Positions 50,009 to 58,209 of a stretch of DNA of 64,000 bases are shown in pieces. The stretch is from Arthrobacter wenxiniae (GTDB lineage Bacteria > Actinomycetota > Actinomycetes > Actinomycetales > Micrococcaceae). How positions within the stretch are numbered: position 1 is the stretch's first letter; each line of letters starts with the position of its first letter. Location of the stretch: the NCBI RefSeq assembly GCF_013376105.1, contig NZ_JAAMFM010000023.1:1-64000 (forward strand). Direction: 5' to 3'. Both the position numbers and the translations under genes were made by a program. Under the pieces are notes generated by a model. The model was not told where the DNA came from. It was given only the letters and a program-made list of their open reading frames with translations, and did not search any database.

Positions 50009-51295
50009 CTAAAGCTCGACGCCGAGGAGCGCCTCCACCGCGTCGGAGACCAGTGCGGCGTCGCGCTCGGAACACTCCGGCCCGCCCGCGAGTGCCTGCC
50101 GGGCCCAATGGTCGACGGCGGCCAGCGCCCTGGGTGCGTCGAGGTCGGCTGCCAGTGCGGCGCGGATTTCCGCCACGAGGGTGGTCGCCGTGCCTTCCGG
50201 TGCGGCGTCCAGGGCGCTGCGCCAGGCGGCGAGCCGCTGTTGGGCGTCCGCCAGCAGGGAATCGGTCCAGCTCCAGTCGGAGCGGTAGTGGTTGGCCAGG
50301 ATCGCCAGCCGGATGGCGGCAGGTTCCACCCCGTCGGCGCGGAGCCTGGACACGAACACCAGGTTGCCCTTGGACTTGCTCATCTTTTCCCCGTCAAGAC
50401 CCACCATGCCGGTGTGGGCGTAGTGCCGGGCCATGGGGACGTGGCTCAGGGCAAAGGCGTGGCCGGCACCCATTTCATGGTGCGGGAAGACGAGGTCGGA
50501 GCCACCGCCCTGCACGGTGAAGGGTTCGGGGAGGAAGCGCTGGGCGATCACGGTGCATTCAATGTGCCAGCCGGGACGTCCCGCTCCGAGCGAGGCGCCA
50601 TCCCAGTGGGGTTCGCCGTCACGGGCCACGCGCCAGAGGAGCGCGTCGAGGGGGTGCTTCTTGCCGGTCCGTGCCGGGTCGCCGCCGCGTTCGGCAAAGA
50701 CGGGGAGCATTTCCTCCTCGGTCATCCCGGACACCTGGCCCAGCCACCACGGGCCGTCGATTCCGCTTCGGTCGGACGCGGCGGAGGCGGCGTCAACGGA
50801 GAAGTAGATGTCGCCGTCGGGCTCGCCGTCAAGGCCCGGGACGGGGTAGGCCATGCCGGACTCGACAAGCTCCTCGATCCGGGGCACGATCCATTCGATG
50901 GCCTCCACGGCACCGACGTAGTGGTCGGGCGCCACCACGTTCAGGGCTTCCATGTCCTCCTGGAACAGGGCTGTCTGTTGCGCGGCGAGTTCGCGCCAGT
51001 CAACGCCGTCGCGCGTGGCCCGTTCCAGGAGGGGGTCGTCGACGTCGGTGACGTTTTGGACGTAGTTGACGCTGCGGCCGCCGTCGCGCCAGGCCCGGTT
51101 CAACAGGTCGAAGGCCACATAGGTGGCTGCGTGGCCGATGTGGGTGGCGTCGTACGGGGTGATGCCGCAGACGTAGAGGCTGGCCTGGTCCCCGGCGGGC
51201 AGCGGGGTGACCCGGTTGACGCTGGTTTCATGAAGAAAAAGCTCCGGCATCATGCCGGGAAGTTCGGGGACAGGATGCGATTTCCAAGTTTTCAC
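50009..51295 (-). CDS. mshC: Mycothiol biosynthesis cysteine:glucosaminyl-inositol ligase MshC
   Basis: Links cysteine to GlcN-Ins in mycothiol synthesis, a CysS-like enzyme. The 428 residues have the HIGH-type THIGHA (51-56), KMSKS (304-308) and the zinc ligands C43, C247 and H272. The start LPG-rich leader and [16 protein letters not shown] match MshC and not CysS, which is also longer. GTG 51295 has TAGGCT seven bases upstream (leaderless), and that -10 box touches the first unit of a 57-bp tandem repeat. Confidence 0.94.
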   Translation of the reverse strand: MKTWKSHPVPELPGMMPELFLHETSVNRVTPLPAGDQASLYVCGITPYDATHIGHAATYVAFDLLNRAWRDGGRSVNYVQNVTDVDDPLLERATRDGVDWRELAAQQTALFQEDMEALNVVAPDHYVGAVEAIEWIVPRIEELVESGMAYPVPGLDGEPDGDIYFSVDAASAASDRSGIDGPWWLGQVSGMTEEEMLPVFAERGGDPARTGKKHPLDALLWRVARDGEPHWDGASLGAGRPGWHIECTVIAQRFLPEPFTVQGGGSDLVFPHHEMGAGHAFALSHVPMARHYAHTGMVGLDGEKMSKSKGNLVFVSRLRADGVEPAAIRLAILANHYRSDWSWTDSLLADAQQRLAAWRSALDAAPEGTATTLVAEIRAALAADLDAPRALAAVDHWARQALAGGPECSERDAALVSDAVEALLGVEL

Positions 51296-51307
51296 ATCCC
51301 CCAGCCT

Positions 51308-51494
51308 AGCGCCCGAGGGGCCCCACGCGAGCGCCAGCGAGTGTGGGGAGGGCGAGACGGCGCTAGCGCCCGAGGGGCCCCACGCGGGCGCCAGCGAGTG
51401 TGGGGAGGGCGTGACGGCGCTAGCGCCCGAGGGGCCCCACGCGGGCGCCAGCGAGTGTGGGGAGGGCGTGACGGCGCCAGCGCCCGAGGGGCCC
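51308..51494. repeat. 57-bp tandem repeat array, 3.3 copies
   Basis: Units at 51308-51364, 51365-51421, 51422-51478 and a partial copy to 51494. Units two and three differ at one base; unit one has two further changes. Each unit has the self-complementary GGGGCCCC and a GCGCC...GGCGC pattern. It fills the space between uppP and mshC. As 57 is a multiple of three it leaves frames open, but no known protein is encoded. There are no spacers, so it is not CRISPR. Confidence 0.9.
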
Positions 51495-51500
51495 GGCCGG

Positions 51501-52337
51501 TCAGGCCGTGATGACGCCAAAGCCGAGCAGGAGGAACAGCAGCAGGCCCAGTGCAATGCGGTACCAGACGAACGGCCGGAAGCTTTTCGTGGAAATGTAC
51601 TTCAGGAACCAGCCGATGATGAGGTATCCGACGCCGAAGGCAATCAGGGTGGCCAGCGCCGTCTGGCCGATGCTGAATGGCCCCTGCACGCCTTCGTGCT
51701 TGGCAAGCACTTTGTAGAGTTCGTAGAGGCCGCTGCCGAAGACGGCCGGGATGGCGAGCAGGAAGGAGTACCGCGCCGCGGCTTCACGCGTGTAGCCCAT
51801 GAGCAGGCCGGCCGTGATGGTGCCCCCCGAGCGCGACACGCCGGGAATGAGGGCCAGCGCCTGCGCGAAGCCATAGATGATTCCGTGCCTGAAGCTGAGG
51901 TCCTTCAGTTCACGCTGCTGGGTGGCGACGGCATCGGCCACGGCCAGGATGAGGCCGAACACAATCAGGGTGACGGCCACGATCCACAGGTTGCGGAGGG
52001 TTGATTCAATGTATTTCTGGAACACCACGCCGAGGACGGCGATGGGGATGGTGCCGATGATGACCAGCCAGCCCATGCGGACATCGGGGGCATCCCGCGG
52101 AACGGTGCCCCGGAGGGAGCCAAACCAGGCCTTGATGATGCGCACAATGTCACGCCAGAAAAAAACCAGCACGGCGGTCTCGGTGCCGAGCTGGCTGACG
52201 GCCGTAAAGGCTGCCCCGGGGTCCTCGCCCGAGGGCAGGAACTTGCCGACCACAAAAAGATGCGCGCTTGAGGAAATGGGCAGGAATTCCGTCAGGCCTT
52301 GGACCAGGCCCAGGAAGGCCGCTTGAAACCAATTCAC
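51501..52337 (-). CDS. uppP: Undecaprenyl-diphosphatase
   Basis: Recycles undecaprenyl pyrophosphate for cell-wall synthesis and gives bacitracin tolerance when abundant. The 278 residues have eight predicted helices and the two family motifs, [17 protein letters not shown] at the N terminus and [20 protein letters not shown] 52337 has TATGCT six bases upstream (leaderless). It is divergent from the aldo/keto reductase gene and ends next to the 57-bp array. Confidence 0.95.
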   Translation of the reverse strand: MNWFQAAFLGLVQGLTEFLPISSSAHLFVVGKFLPSGEDPGAAFTAVSQLGTETAVLVFFWRDIVRIIKAWFGSLRGTVPRDAPDVRMGWLVIIGTIPIAVLGVVFQKYIESTLRNLWIVAVTLIVFGLILAVADAVATQQRELKDLSFRHGIIYGFAQALALIPGVSRSGGTITAGLLMGYTREAAARYSFLLAIPAVFGSGLYELYKVLAKHEGVQGPFSIGQTALATLIAFGVGYLIIGWFLKYISTKSFRPFVWYRIALGLLLFLLLGFGVITA

Positions 52338-52421
52338 GCGTTCAGCATATGGCATTCGCGTAACGGCACGGGGCGGGCCGCGCCGTCAAAGCACGCCCGT
52401 GTTCCCCGTAAGCTTGAACGC

Positions 52422-53351
52422 ATGGAACAACGATTCGTGGGCACCAGCGGGCTGCGGGTCTCCGCGCTGGCACTGGGCACCATGTCATGGGGCGGGGCAA
52501 CCGACGCGGAAACGGCACGCGAGCTGCTGCGGACCTTTGTTGACGAGGGTGGAACAACGGTGGACACGGCGATGAGCTACGGCGAGGGCCGCAGCGAGGC
52601 GATCGTGGGCGAGTTGCTCGGCGACGTGGTGCCACGGAGCGACGTCGTTCTGGTGTCCAAGGCCGGCATCAGCCGCCGTGGCGGCAAGCGGATGGTGGAC
52701 ACGTCACGGCGTGCCATGCTGGCCAGCCTCGACGCCACGCTGGCGCGGTTGGGCACCGACCACCTGGACCTGTGGCTGGCACACACCTGGGATGAAAACG
52801 TTCCCCTGGAGGAAACGCTCAGCGCCCTGGACCAGGCCGTGTCATCGGGCCGCGCCCGCTACGCGGGCGTCTCCAACTACAGCGGCTGGCAGCTCGCACG
52901 GGCCGCGACGTTGTCCGAGACGGCATTGGTGGCCAACCAGGTTGAGTATTCCCTGCTGGCGCGCGGCATGGAGCGGGAAGTGCAGCCGGCCGCAGAACAC
53001 GTGGGCACCGGCGTGCTGTGCTGGGCGCCCCTGGGGCGAGGGGTGCTGACGGGCAAGTACCGGGGCCAGATCCCTGCGGACTCACGCGGGGCAAGCGACG
53101 ACATGGGCGGCTACGTGGAACCGTATCTTAAGGGCCGGCCCAGCAGGGTCACGGAGGCCCTGGTGACCGCAGCCAAGGGGCTGGGACGCGCCCCCCTGGA
53201 CGTGGCCTTGAGCTGGGTGCTGGACCAGAACACTGTGGCCGGCGCCGTGGTGGGGCCGCGCACCACAGAACAGCTGGAGCAAATTCTCGAATCATCGCTG
53301 GAGCCGCTGCCGGAACAAATCTCCATGGTCCTGGACGAAGTCTCCGGCTGA
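52422..53351 (+). CDS. Aldo/keto reductase
   Basis: A 309-residue NADPH-dependent reductase of the AKR family. The TIM barrel starts FVGTSGLRVSALALGTMSWGG; the catalytic Asp/Tyr are in GGTTVDTAMSYGEGRSEAIVGELL, the Lys in VLVSKAGI and the His/Trp region in LDLWLAHTW. The cofactor end is QNTVAGAVVGPRTTEQL. The substrate is unknown. TAAGCT stands seven bases before ATG 52422 (leaderless). Confidence 0.92.
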   Translation: MEQRFVGTSGLRVSALALGTMSWGGATDAETARELLRTFVDEGGTTVDTAMSYGEGRSEAIVGELLGDVVPRSDVVLVSKAGISRRGGKRMVDTSRRAMLASLDATLARLGTDHLDLWLAHTWDENVPLEETLSALDQAVSSGRARYAGVSNYSGWQLARAATLSETALVANQVEYSLLARGMEREVQPAAEHVGTGVLCWAPLGRGVLTGKYRGQIPADSRGASDDMGGYVEPYLKGRPSRVTEALVTAAKGLGRAPLDVALSWVLDQNTVAGAVVGPRTTEQLEQILESSLEPLPEQISMVLDEVSG

Positions 53352-53370
53352 CGGGCGTCCTGCGGCAGGT

Positions 53371-53643
53371 TCAGTCGTCGATTGGTTCCAGGTCGTCGTC
53401 GACCGACTCGTCCGAGTCCTGGTCGTCAATGTCGGAATCGTCATCGCCGTAGATGACCAGAGGCGTCACCTCGTCAAAGGCGTCAAACAGTGCCTCCTCG
53501 TAGACCTCGAAGGCGTCAATGATGGCGAGGAAGGCTGCCTCCACGATGGGGTCCTCTTCTCCGCGGCGCGCGGAAGCGGCAACCAGATGTTCTTCCAAGG
53601 CGGTGGTCAAGGCGTTCAATGCCGCCCGCGGATCAATGCTCAT
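53371..53643 (-). CDS. Small acidic-tailed actinobacterial protein
   Basis: A 90-residue protein with a helical N-terminal half (DPRAALNALTTALEEHLVAAS, PIVEAAFLAIIDAFEVYEEALFDAFDEV) and a strongly acidic tail of Asp/Glu/Ser. Homologues in this group are sometimes labelled primosomal protein without evidence. The function is unknown. TAGCGT stands seven bases before ATG 53643. Confidence 0.8.
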   Translation of the reverse strand: MSIDPRAALNALTTALEEHLVAASARRGEEDPIVEAAFLAIIDAFEVYEEALFDAFDEVTPLVIYGDDDSDIDDQDSDESVDDDLEPIDD

Positions 53644-53734
53644 GCGCTCGACGCTACCAGTGTGTCTGCCAACATGAAAGACCCTGTCAGGGCGTGGGAA
53701 CGGGTAGCTTTAACCAAGAGCCAACGAACACCGT

Positions 53735-53998
53735 GTGGCGAATGACGAACGGATGGCCATGAAGGAAACGTTGCAGCCGGTGCGCACCGGAAAGGATGCA
53801 CCGAGCCGGCAGTACGAGTACTTGATCCTGTCCCTCCAGCCGGGCGAACCCGCGCCCTTGGCCTACCAGCGGCTGCGTGAGCATGCCGAGTACGGCAAAT
53901 GGGAGCTCGAGCGCAGCCGCCTGTACTTTGGCGGAAGCCGCAAGTATTGGCTGCGACGAAAGGTCATGCGGGTCGAACGGACCCTGGACATCTACTGA
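53735..53998 (+). CDS. DUF5703 family protein
   Basis: An 87-residue basic protein, YEYLILSLQPGEPAPLAYQRLREHAEYGKWELERSRLYFGGSRKYWLRRKVMRV, matching the actinobacterial DUF5703 pattern. The function is unknown. The start may be GTG 53735 or one of two in-frame ATGs (53753, 53759). It is divergent from the acidic protein gene, and its stop touches the stop of the acyl-CoA dehydrogenase gene. Confidence 0.8.
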   Translation: MANDERMAMKETLQPVRTGKDAPSRQYEYLILSLQPGEPAPLAYQRLREHAEYGKWELERSRLYFGGSRKYWLRRKVMRVERTLDIY

Positions 53999-55150
53999 TT
54001 AGTCTTCAAGGGGCCCCAGCCAGGCAGTGGCGACGGTTCCGTGGGCCGATTCGTCGTCGGAGGGGTGGAACATCCCTGCCAGCACGTCCCGGTACAGCCT
54101 GCCCAGTTCATTGCCGGAAAAGTATGTTCCGCCGCCACTGACCCGGATCGCCTTGTCCACCACGTCGCGGGCCGTTTCGGTGGCCCGTATTTTGAGTCCG
54201 ACGAGCTTTGGGAACCACATGGCCCCATGGTTCACCAATGCGTCGACATCGCCGGCCACGGCGTCCACCTGCGGATAGAGTCCGTCCATGGCCATGGCCG
54301 CGTCGGCCAGGCGCCAGCGGATGTCCGGATCCTGGGAATACGGCCTGCCGGTCTTCTTGGACATGCGCCGCTGCACGGTTTCCATGCCAATCTGCAGCGC
54401 CCGCTCCCCCAGCCCCGTGTAGACGGCGGCCAGCAGCGTCTCAAAACATGCAAAAATGGCGAAAATCAGTGGATCGGCGTTGGGGCCCACCGGCAGCTTC
54501 CGGAACACGCGCGCCGCTGGCGCCACCACGCCGTCGAGCACCGTGGTGTTGGACTGGCTGGCCCGCATGCCGAGCGTGTCCCAGTCGTCCTTGATGGTGA
54601 AGCCTGGTGTGTCCCGCGTGATGAAGGCATGAACCAGCACCGGCTCCTCCCCCGTGGAATCCTTGCCGAAGATGCCCAGCCGCGTCCAGGCGGGCGAAAG
54701 CGAGGTGAAGATCTTGGTGCCCGTAAAGGAATAGCCGCCGTCGGCCAGGGGGGTAGCCACCGTGTTGGAGTCAAAGAGCACGGAGTCGTTGCCCGCCTCC
54801 GAGTTGCCGAAGGCAAACACCTCCCCGGACGCGGCTTCCGCGAGGACGTACTGCAGGGAGTCGTCGCCGCGTTCCCGCAGCAGGTGCGCGACGCCGGTCC
54901 ACACCAGGTGCATGTTGACGGCCAGGGCGGTGGCCGGGGCGGCCGTCGCCAGCCTGCGTTGCGCGGCGGCGGCCTGTTGCAGCCCAAAGCCCAGTCCGCC
55001 GTCGTTCGTGGCGGTGAACATGGCCAGGTAGCCGCGTGACTTCAGTTCCGCCAGGTCCTCGTGGAAGAACTCATTGCGCTCGTCGTAGCCGGCGGCCCTG
55101 GCGCGGCAGCGTTCCAGCAGCTCATCGGGCAGCAGTTGTGCCAGTTCCAT
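53999..55150 (-). CDS. Acyl-CoA dehydrogenase family protein
   Basis: A 383-residue flavoprotein of the acyl-CoA dehydrogenase fold. Seen are the N-terminal helical domain (LPDELLERCRARAAGYDERNEFFHEDLAELKSRGYL), the middle beta domain with SFTGTKIFTSLSPAWTRLGIFG and the C-terminal helices (KIRATETARDVVDKAIRVSGGGTYFSGNELGRLYRDVLAG). The usual catalytic Glu position is not evident, so it may belong to the group with FMN-dependent monooxygenase or other chemistry. It follows the peptidase gene by 8 bp. Confidence 0.85.
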   Translation of the reverse strand: MELAQLLPDELLERCRARAAGYDERNEFFHEDLAELKSRGYLAMFTATNDGGLGFGLQQAAAAQRRLATAAPATALAVNMHLVWTGVAHLLRERGDDSLQYVLAEAASGEVFAFGNSEAGNDSVLFDSNTVATPLADGGYSFTGTKIFTSLSPAWTRLGIFGKDSTGEEPVLVHAFITRDTPGFTIKDDWDTLGMRASQSNTTVLDGVVAPAARVFRKLPVGPNADPLIFAIFACFETLLAAVYTGLGERALQIGMETVQRRMSKKTGRPYSQDPDIRWRLADAAMAMDGLYPQVDAVAGDVDALVNHGAMWFPKLVGLKIRATETARDVVDKAIRVSGGGTYFSGNELGRLYRDVLAGMFHPSDDESAHGTVATAWLGPLED

Positions 55151-55158
55151 GGTGGTCC

Positions 55159-56463
55159 TTAGTAGTTGGTGAGGAGCCGGTCGAGCACGCGGGCGCCGAA
55201 CTTCAGCGACGCGGTGGGCACCCGTTCGTCGACGCCGTGGAACATGCCGGGAAAGTCCAGTTCCGGCGGCAGCTGCAGCGGGGCGAAGCCGTAGCCGGTA
55301 ATGCCGAGCCGGGAGAGGGACTTGTTGTCCGTGCCCCCGGACAGCGTGTAGGGCAGGACGGATGCGCCCGGGTCCTCAGCGTGCAGGGCGTCGACCATGG
55401 CGTCCACCAGGTTGCCGGCGAACGGCGTTTCCAGGGACACGTCGTCGTGGATGGTGCTCACGTCCACGCCGTCGCCTGCGAGTTCGCGCACCTTGGCCAG
55501 CACCTGTTCGTGCTGGCCGGGCAGCGTCCGCACGTCCACCATGGCCTCGGCCGTGGCGGGAATGACGTTGGCCTTGTAGCCTCCGGACAGCAGTGTGGGG
55601 TTGGCGGTGTTTTGCAAGGTGGCGCCAACAAAGCGGGCCACGGTGCCCAGCTGGTCCAGCAGTGTCTGGGGATTTCCTTCGTTAAACTCGACGCCGGTCA
55701 GTTCCGAGACGCCTTCCAGGAACGCCCGGGTGGTGTCAGTGTATTCGATGGGCCATTCATGTTCGCCGATCCGGGTCACGGCCCGCGCCAGCCGGGTGAC
55801 GGCGTTGTCCGTGTTGATCTGCGAGCCGTGCCCGGCCCTGCCGTGGGCCGTCAGGCGAAGCCAGGCGAGGCCCTTTTCCGCCGTTTGGAGGAGATAGGCC
55901 CGCTTGCCTCCGATTTCCGCGGAATAGCCGCCCACCTCGGAAATCGCCTCGGTGGCGCCTTCAAAGAGGTCGGGGCGGTTGTCCACGGACCAGCGGGCGC
56001 CGTAGGTGCCGCCGGCCTCCTCGTCGGCGAAGAAGGCAAAAACAATGTCGCGCTTCGGCTTGCGGCCGTCCCGCGCCATGGAGCGCAGGACGGAGAGGAT
56101 CATGGCGTCCATGTCCTTCATGTCCACGGCGCCGCGCCCCCAGATCAGCCCGTCCTTCTCCTCGGCGCCGAAGGGGTCCAGGCTCCATTCGTGTGCGAGG
56201 GCGGGGACGACGTCGAGGTGGCCGTGGACCACGAGCGCCGGCAGGGACGCGTCGCTGCCCTCAAGCCGGGCGACCACGTTTGCCCGGCCGGGATCCGATT
56301 CGTACAGGTCCGCGGTGAGACCAACCTCCGCGATCAGCCCGGCCACGAGCTCGGCCGCCGCGCGCTCCCCGGGGCCTTCGTTGGTGCCAAAGTTTGAGGT
56401 GTCGATGCGGATGAGGTCCTGGCAGATGCCTACGACTTCATCTTCGGGCCGGACGGTGTTCAC
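55159..56463 (-). CDS. M20/M25/M40 family metallopeptidase
   Basis: A 434-residue zinc-dependent hydrolase of the ArgE/DapE/ACY1 type. Metal and catalytic residues are seen in VVHGHLDVVP, WGRGAVDMKDMDAM and FAFFADEEAGGTYGARW; the dimerisation lid lies between (TAHGRAGHGSQINTDNAVTRLA). The substrate is unknown (dipeptide or acyl amino acid). GTG 56463 has AAGGAG upstream. First gene of a pair with the acyl-CoA dehydrogenase. Confidence 0.9.
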   Translation of the reverse strand: MNTVRPEDEVVGICQDLIRIDTSNFGTNEGPGERAAAELVAGLIAEVGLTADLYESDPGRANVVARLEGSDASLPALVVHGHLDVVPALAHEWSLDPFGAEEKDGLIWGRGAVDMKDMDAMILSVLRSMARDGRKPKRDIVFAFFADEEAGGTYGARWSVDNRPDLFEGATEAISEVGGYSAEIGGKRAYLLQTAEKGLAWLRLTAHGRAGHGSQINTDNAVTRLARAVTRIGEHEWPIEYTDTTRAFLEGVSELTGVEFNEGNPQTLLDQLGTVARFVGATLQNTANPTLLSGGYKANVIPATAEAMVDVRTLPGQHEQVLAKVRELAGDGVDVSTIHDDVSLETPFAGNLVDAMVDALHAEDPGASVLPYTLSGGTDNKSLSRLGITGYGFAPLQLPPELDFPGMFHGVDERVPTASLKFGARVLDRLLTNY

Positions 56464-56563
56464 GAGGGGCTCCTTAGGGCTTTTCCGGTGGTCACTTCAG
56501 CCTACATCCGGCCCCTGCCGGGCCGTGGAAAGGGGCTGCGCTGCCGCCCTAATTACCCGATTG

Positions 56564-56591
56564 TTGTTTCGGCGACAAGCTGTGCTATCGT
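56564..56591 (+). promoter_or_regulatory. Promoter of tRNA-Leu
   Basis: TTGTTT (56564-56569) and TATCGT (56586-56591) with a 16-base spacer, ending 66 bases before the tRNA. Confidence 0.6.
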
Positions 56592-56657
56592 ATTTCTCGC
56601 TGCTTCGGGGGCGAACGATTCATTCTGACGGATGGTCGGTGTCCCCGCAATCACCTT

Positions 56658-56740
56658 GCGCGGGTGGCGGAATGGCAGACGCGCTAGCTTGAGGTGCTAG
56701 TCCTGGAAACGGGGTGGGGGTTCAAGTCCCCCTCCGCGCA
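56658..56740 (+). tRNA. tRNA-Leu (GAG)
   Basis: An 83-base class II tRNA. Acceptor GCGCGGG pairs with TCCGCGC (one G-T). The anticodon arm is CTAGC-TTGAGGT-GCTAG with anticodon GAG (codon CTC), followed by a variable arm and the T arm GGGGG-TTCAAGT-CCCCC. CCA is not encoded. Its 3' end is the integration site of the island that follows. Confidence 0.96.
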
Positions 56741-57119
56741 CGTACTGGTTAGGCTCTCGATCCCTTTGTTTATAAGGATCGGGGGCCTTTCCTTTTGCCC
56801 TCAAACAGCTGAAAAGTGGCCCGTGACACTCCCGTGATACTTCATGGCTCCGTCCTTGGTTCTGACCGGAGACTGTCGGCAAGGTTCCGGACGTTGCGGG
56901 CGACGTGTGCCCAACCCCGCCCACGGCGTACTGGTATCGGAGGGGTGCCCATACGGCTTGCAAGTCGGTGTTCGGTTCCAGCGATGACAGGACCGCGTCT
57001 TCCCCGTCTTGCCCGCGCTTTTCGGCGTGGAGTTGACTGAGGATGATCGCCAAGCCGTCGAGGTATCCAACGACTCCCTCCAGTTGCGTCTCCTTGACCC
57101 GAGGCTGGCTAACGCTCAT
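56697..57119 (-). CDS. Hypothetical protein coupled to the integrase remnant
   Basis: ATG 57119 overlaps the integrase stop (ATGA). The first 70 residues (RVKETQLEGVVGYLDGLAIILSQLHAEKRGQDGEDAV) look like a helical protein. The C terminus is doubtful: the frame runs through the terminator and into the antisense of the tRNA 3' end (GGGLEPPPRF, a known artefact of translated tRNA). The gene is probably real in its first part only. I do not recognise it. Confidence 0.35.
   Translation of the reverse strand: MSVSQPRVKETQLEGVVGYLDGLAIILSQLHAEKRGQDGEDAVLSSLEPNTDLQAVWAPLRYQYAVGGVGHTSPATSGTLPTVSGQNQGRSHEVSRECHGPLFSCLRAKGKAPDPYKQRDREPNQYVRGGGLEPPPRFQD
56710..56741 (+). other. attL: tRNA 3' end shared with 63132-63163
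   Basis: The last 32 bases of the tRNA region match 63132-63163. The final 14 bases (CCCCCTCCGCGCAC) and the first 9 (CGGGGTGGG) are identical, with changes in the T loop between. Such a repeat is what integration by a tyrosine recombinase at a tRNA leaves. Confidence 0.7.
56751..56790 (+). terminator. Terminator after tRNA-Leu
   Basis: GGCTCTCGATCC (56752-56763) pairs with GGATCGGGGGCC (56777-56788) with two G-T pairs, followed by TTTCCTTTT. It belongs to the island side of the junction. Confidence 0.75.
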
Positions 57120-57709
57120 GCTGTACCTCCGTAGAGTAGTGCGCCGAACTTTTCAGCGGCTTCCTGCTGCATCCCAAGCATGACGTGAGCGTACACCCCG
57201 AGGGTCATGGTGGCGTTGGCGTGGCCCAGGCGTTCGGAGACGACCTTCACTGGCACCCCAGCAGCCAACAAAAGCGTGTCGAGAGTGTGGCGCAAGTCGT
57301 GCAACCGGAGCGCCGGCAACGCATCCTCCCCCAGTTCGGCGCGTGCCTGCTTCAACGCCGTTTCAAAGCGCCGTGAGAAGCGTTCAGGGTGTCGGATGGT
57401 GCCTTGCAGGCTGCCCAGCACGCACGCGTCATCACGGGCCGGTGGGAGGGCGATGCCGCCTTGGCTGACGTTGTGTGCTTTGAGCATCGCCAGGGTCTGG
57501 GCGTCGAGGTCGACCACGCGGGGTTTGCCGCCCGTGGTCTTGCCGACTGTGAGGGACTGCCCCTCTCCCTTGTTCTTGATGAGCGTTACAGCACGCCGTA
57601 TTGAAAGGCGCGACGCCGTCCAGTCAATGTCACCCCACCGAAGTGCCGGTGCCCAGCACGGCCGCAGATCTTCGCCGACGAGGCAGCCGTGCTGAACGTG
57701 CCCGAGCAC
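57116..57709 (-). pseudogene. Tyrosine recombinase/integrase, N-terminally truncated
   Basis: About 190 residues of a phage-type integrase catalytic domain: ALRWGDIDWTASRLSIRRAV, GKTTGGKPRVVDLDAQTLAMLKAH, then box II LRLHDLRHTLDTLLLAAGVPVKVVSERLGHANATMTLGVYAHV with HxLR, the second His/Tyr region and the nucleophile Tyr in GVYAHV. The arm- and core-binding domains (about 170 residues) and the first catalytic Arg (A-R-R-GE region) are missing. Upstream of about 57665 the DNA belongs to an unrelated gene fragment. A deletion has therefore removed the N-terminal half. Confidence 0.75.
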
Positions 57710-57883
57710 GTGAAGTCCGGCGGCAAGCGGGCAAAAGGCGTCGGCGTGGCGGCGCCGGAGGCTGACGCGCCGGCCGTCTACAAGTCCTGCTTCGCCATGA
57801 CCGACGATTACCAGAAGGCGCTACGCAAGCTCGGGGTCAAGCGAGGGTGTTTGCCTGGCGCCTGCAACGAAGAACATGCGTAG
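57665..57883 (+). pseudogene. C-terminal fragment of an unidentified gene
   Basis: The frame IFADEAAVLNVPEHVKSGGKRAKGVGVAA ... YKSCFAMTDDYQKALRKLGVKRGCLPGACNEEHA to TAG 57883 reads like the end of a real protein without its start. It abuts the truncated integrase, so both were probably cut by one deletion. I do not recognise the family. Confidence 0.4.
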
Positions 57884-58209
57884 GTATTTGAGGCGCCCTC
57901 ACCGCCGGCCGCCAGGTCCTGTTTCGGGCAGCAAAAAGCCCCGTCCGGGTGGGACGAGGCGTCTTGTGCAGGTGCGCGGCGCGGAGCGGGTGGGGCTGCT
58001 GGGAGTCGAAGCGGGAAGCTCGTTGCGCTTCCCGCCGGTGGACGTTTCCCCCGGCCCCTGGCGTCAGGCAGCGTCGGCGACGTCGCAGGGTGCCGGGGAT
58101 GCGGCGCTCATGCCGGAACCCCCGGCTCCACGAAGGCGCAGGCTCGAGCCTGGCTGACCAGTGTTGCTGCCGTCAGACGGCCGTCTGGACGCGCCGGCTG
58201 CGGGCAGGG
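57884..58209. other. Gene-free stretch with hairpins
   Basis: No gene seen. GCGGGAAGC (58011-58019) pairs with GCTTCCCGC (58027-58035). CAGACGG-CCGTCTG (58174-58187) is a perfect 14-bp palindrome just beyond the stop of the LASTG protein gene. Near 57935-57960 a GCCCCGTCC/GGGACGAGGC hairpin is flanked by AAAA and GTCTT. The last two could be terminators. Confidence 0.5.

Noticed and set aside
51308-51494. Possible CRISPR array
   Set aside because: The units follow each other directly, with no spacers and no cas genes; it is a plain tandem repeat.
51296-51556. Longer mshC start giving 19-residue repeats at the N terminus
   Set aside because: The repeat is open in frame only because 57 is a multiple of three. 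MshC homology begins at GTG 51295, which has its own -10 box.
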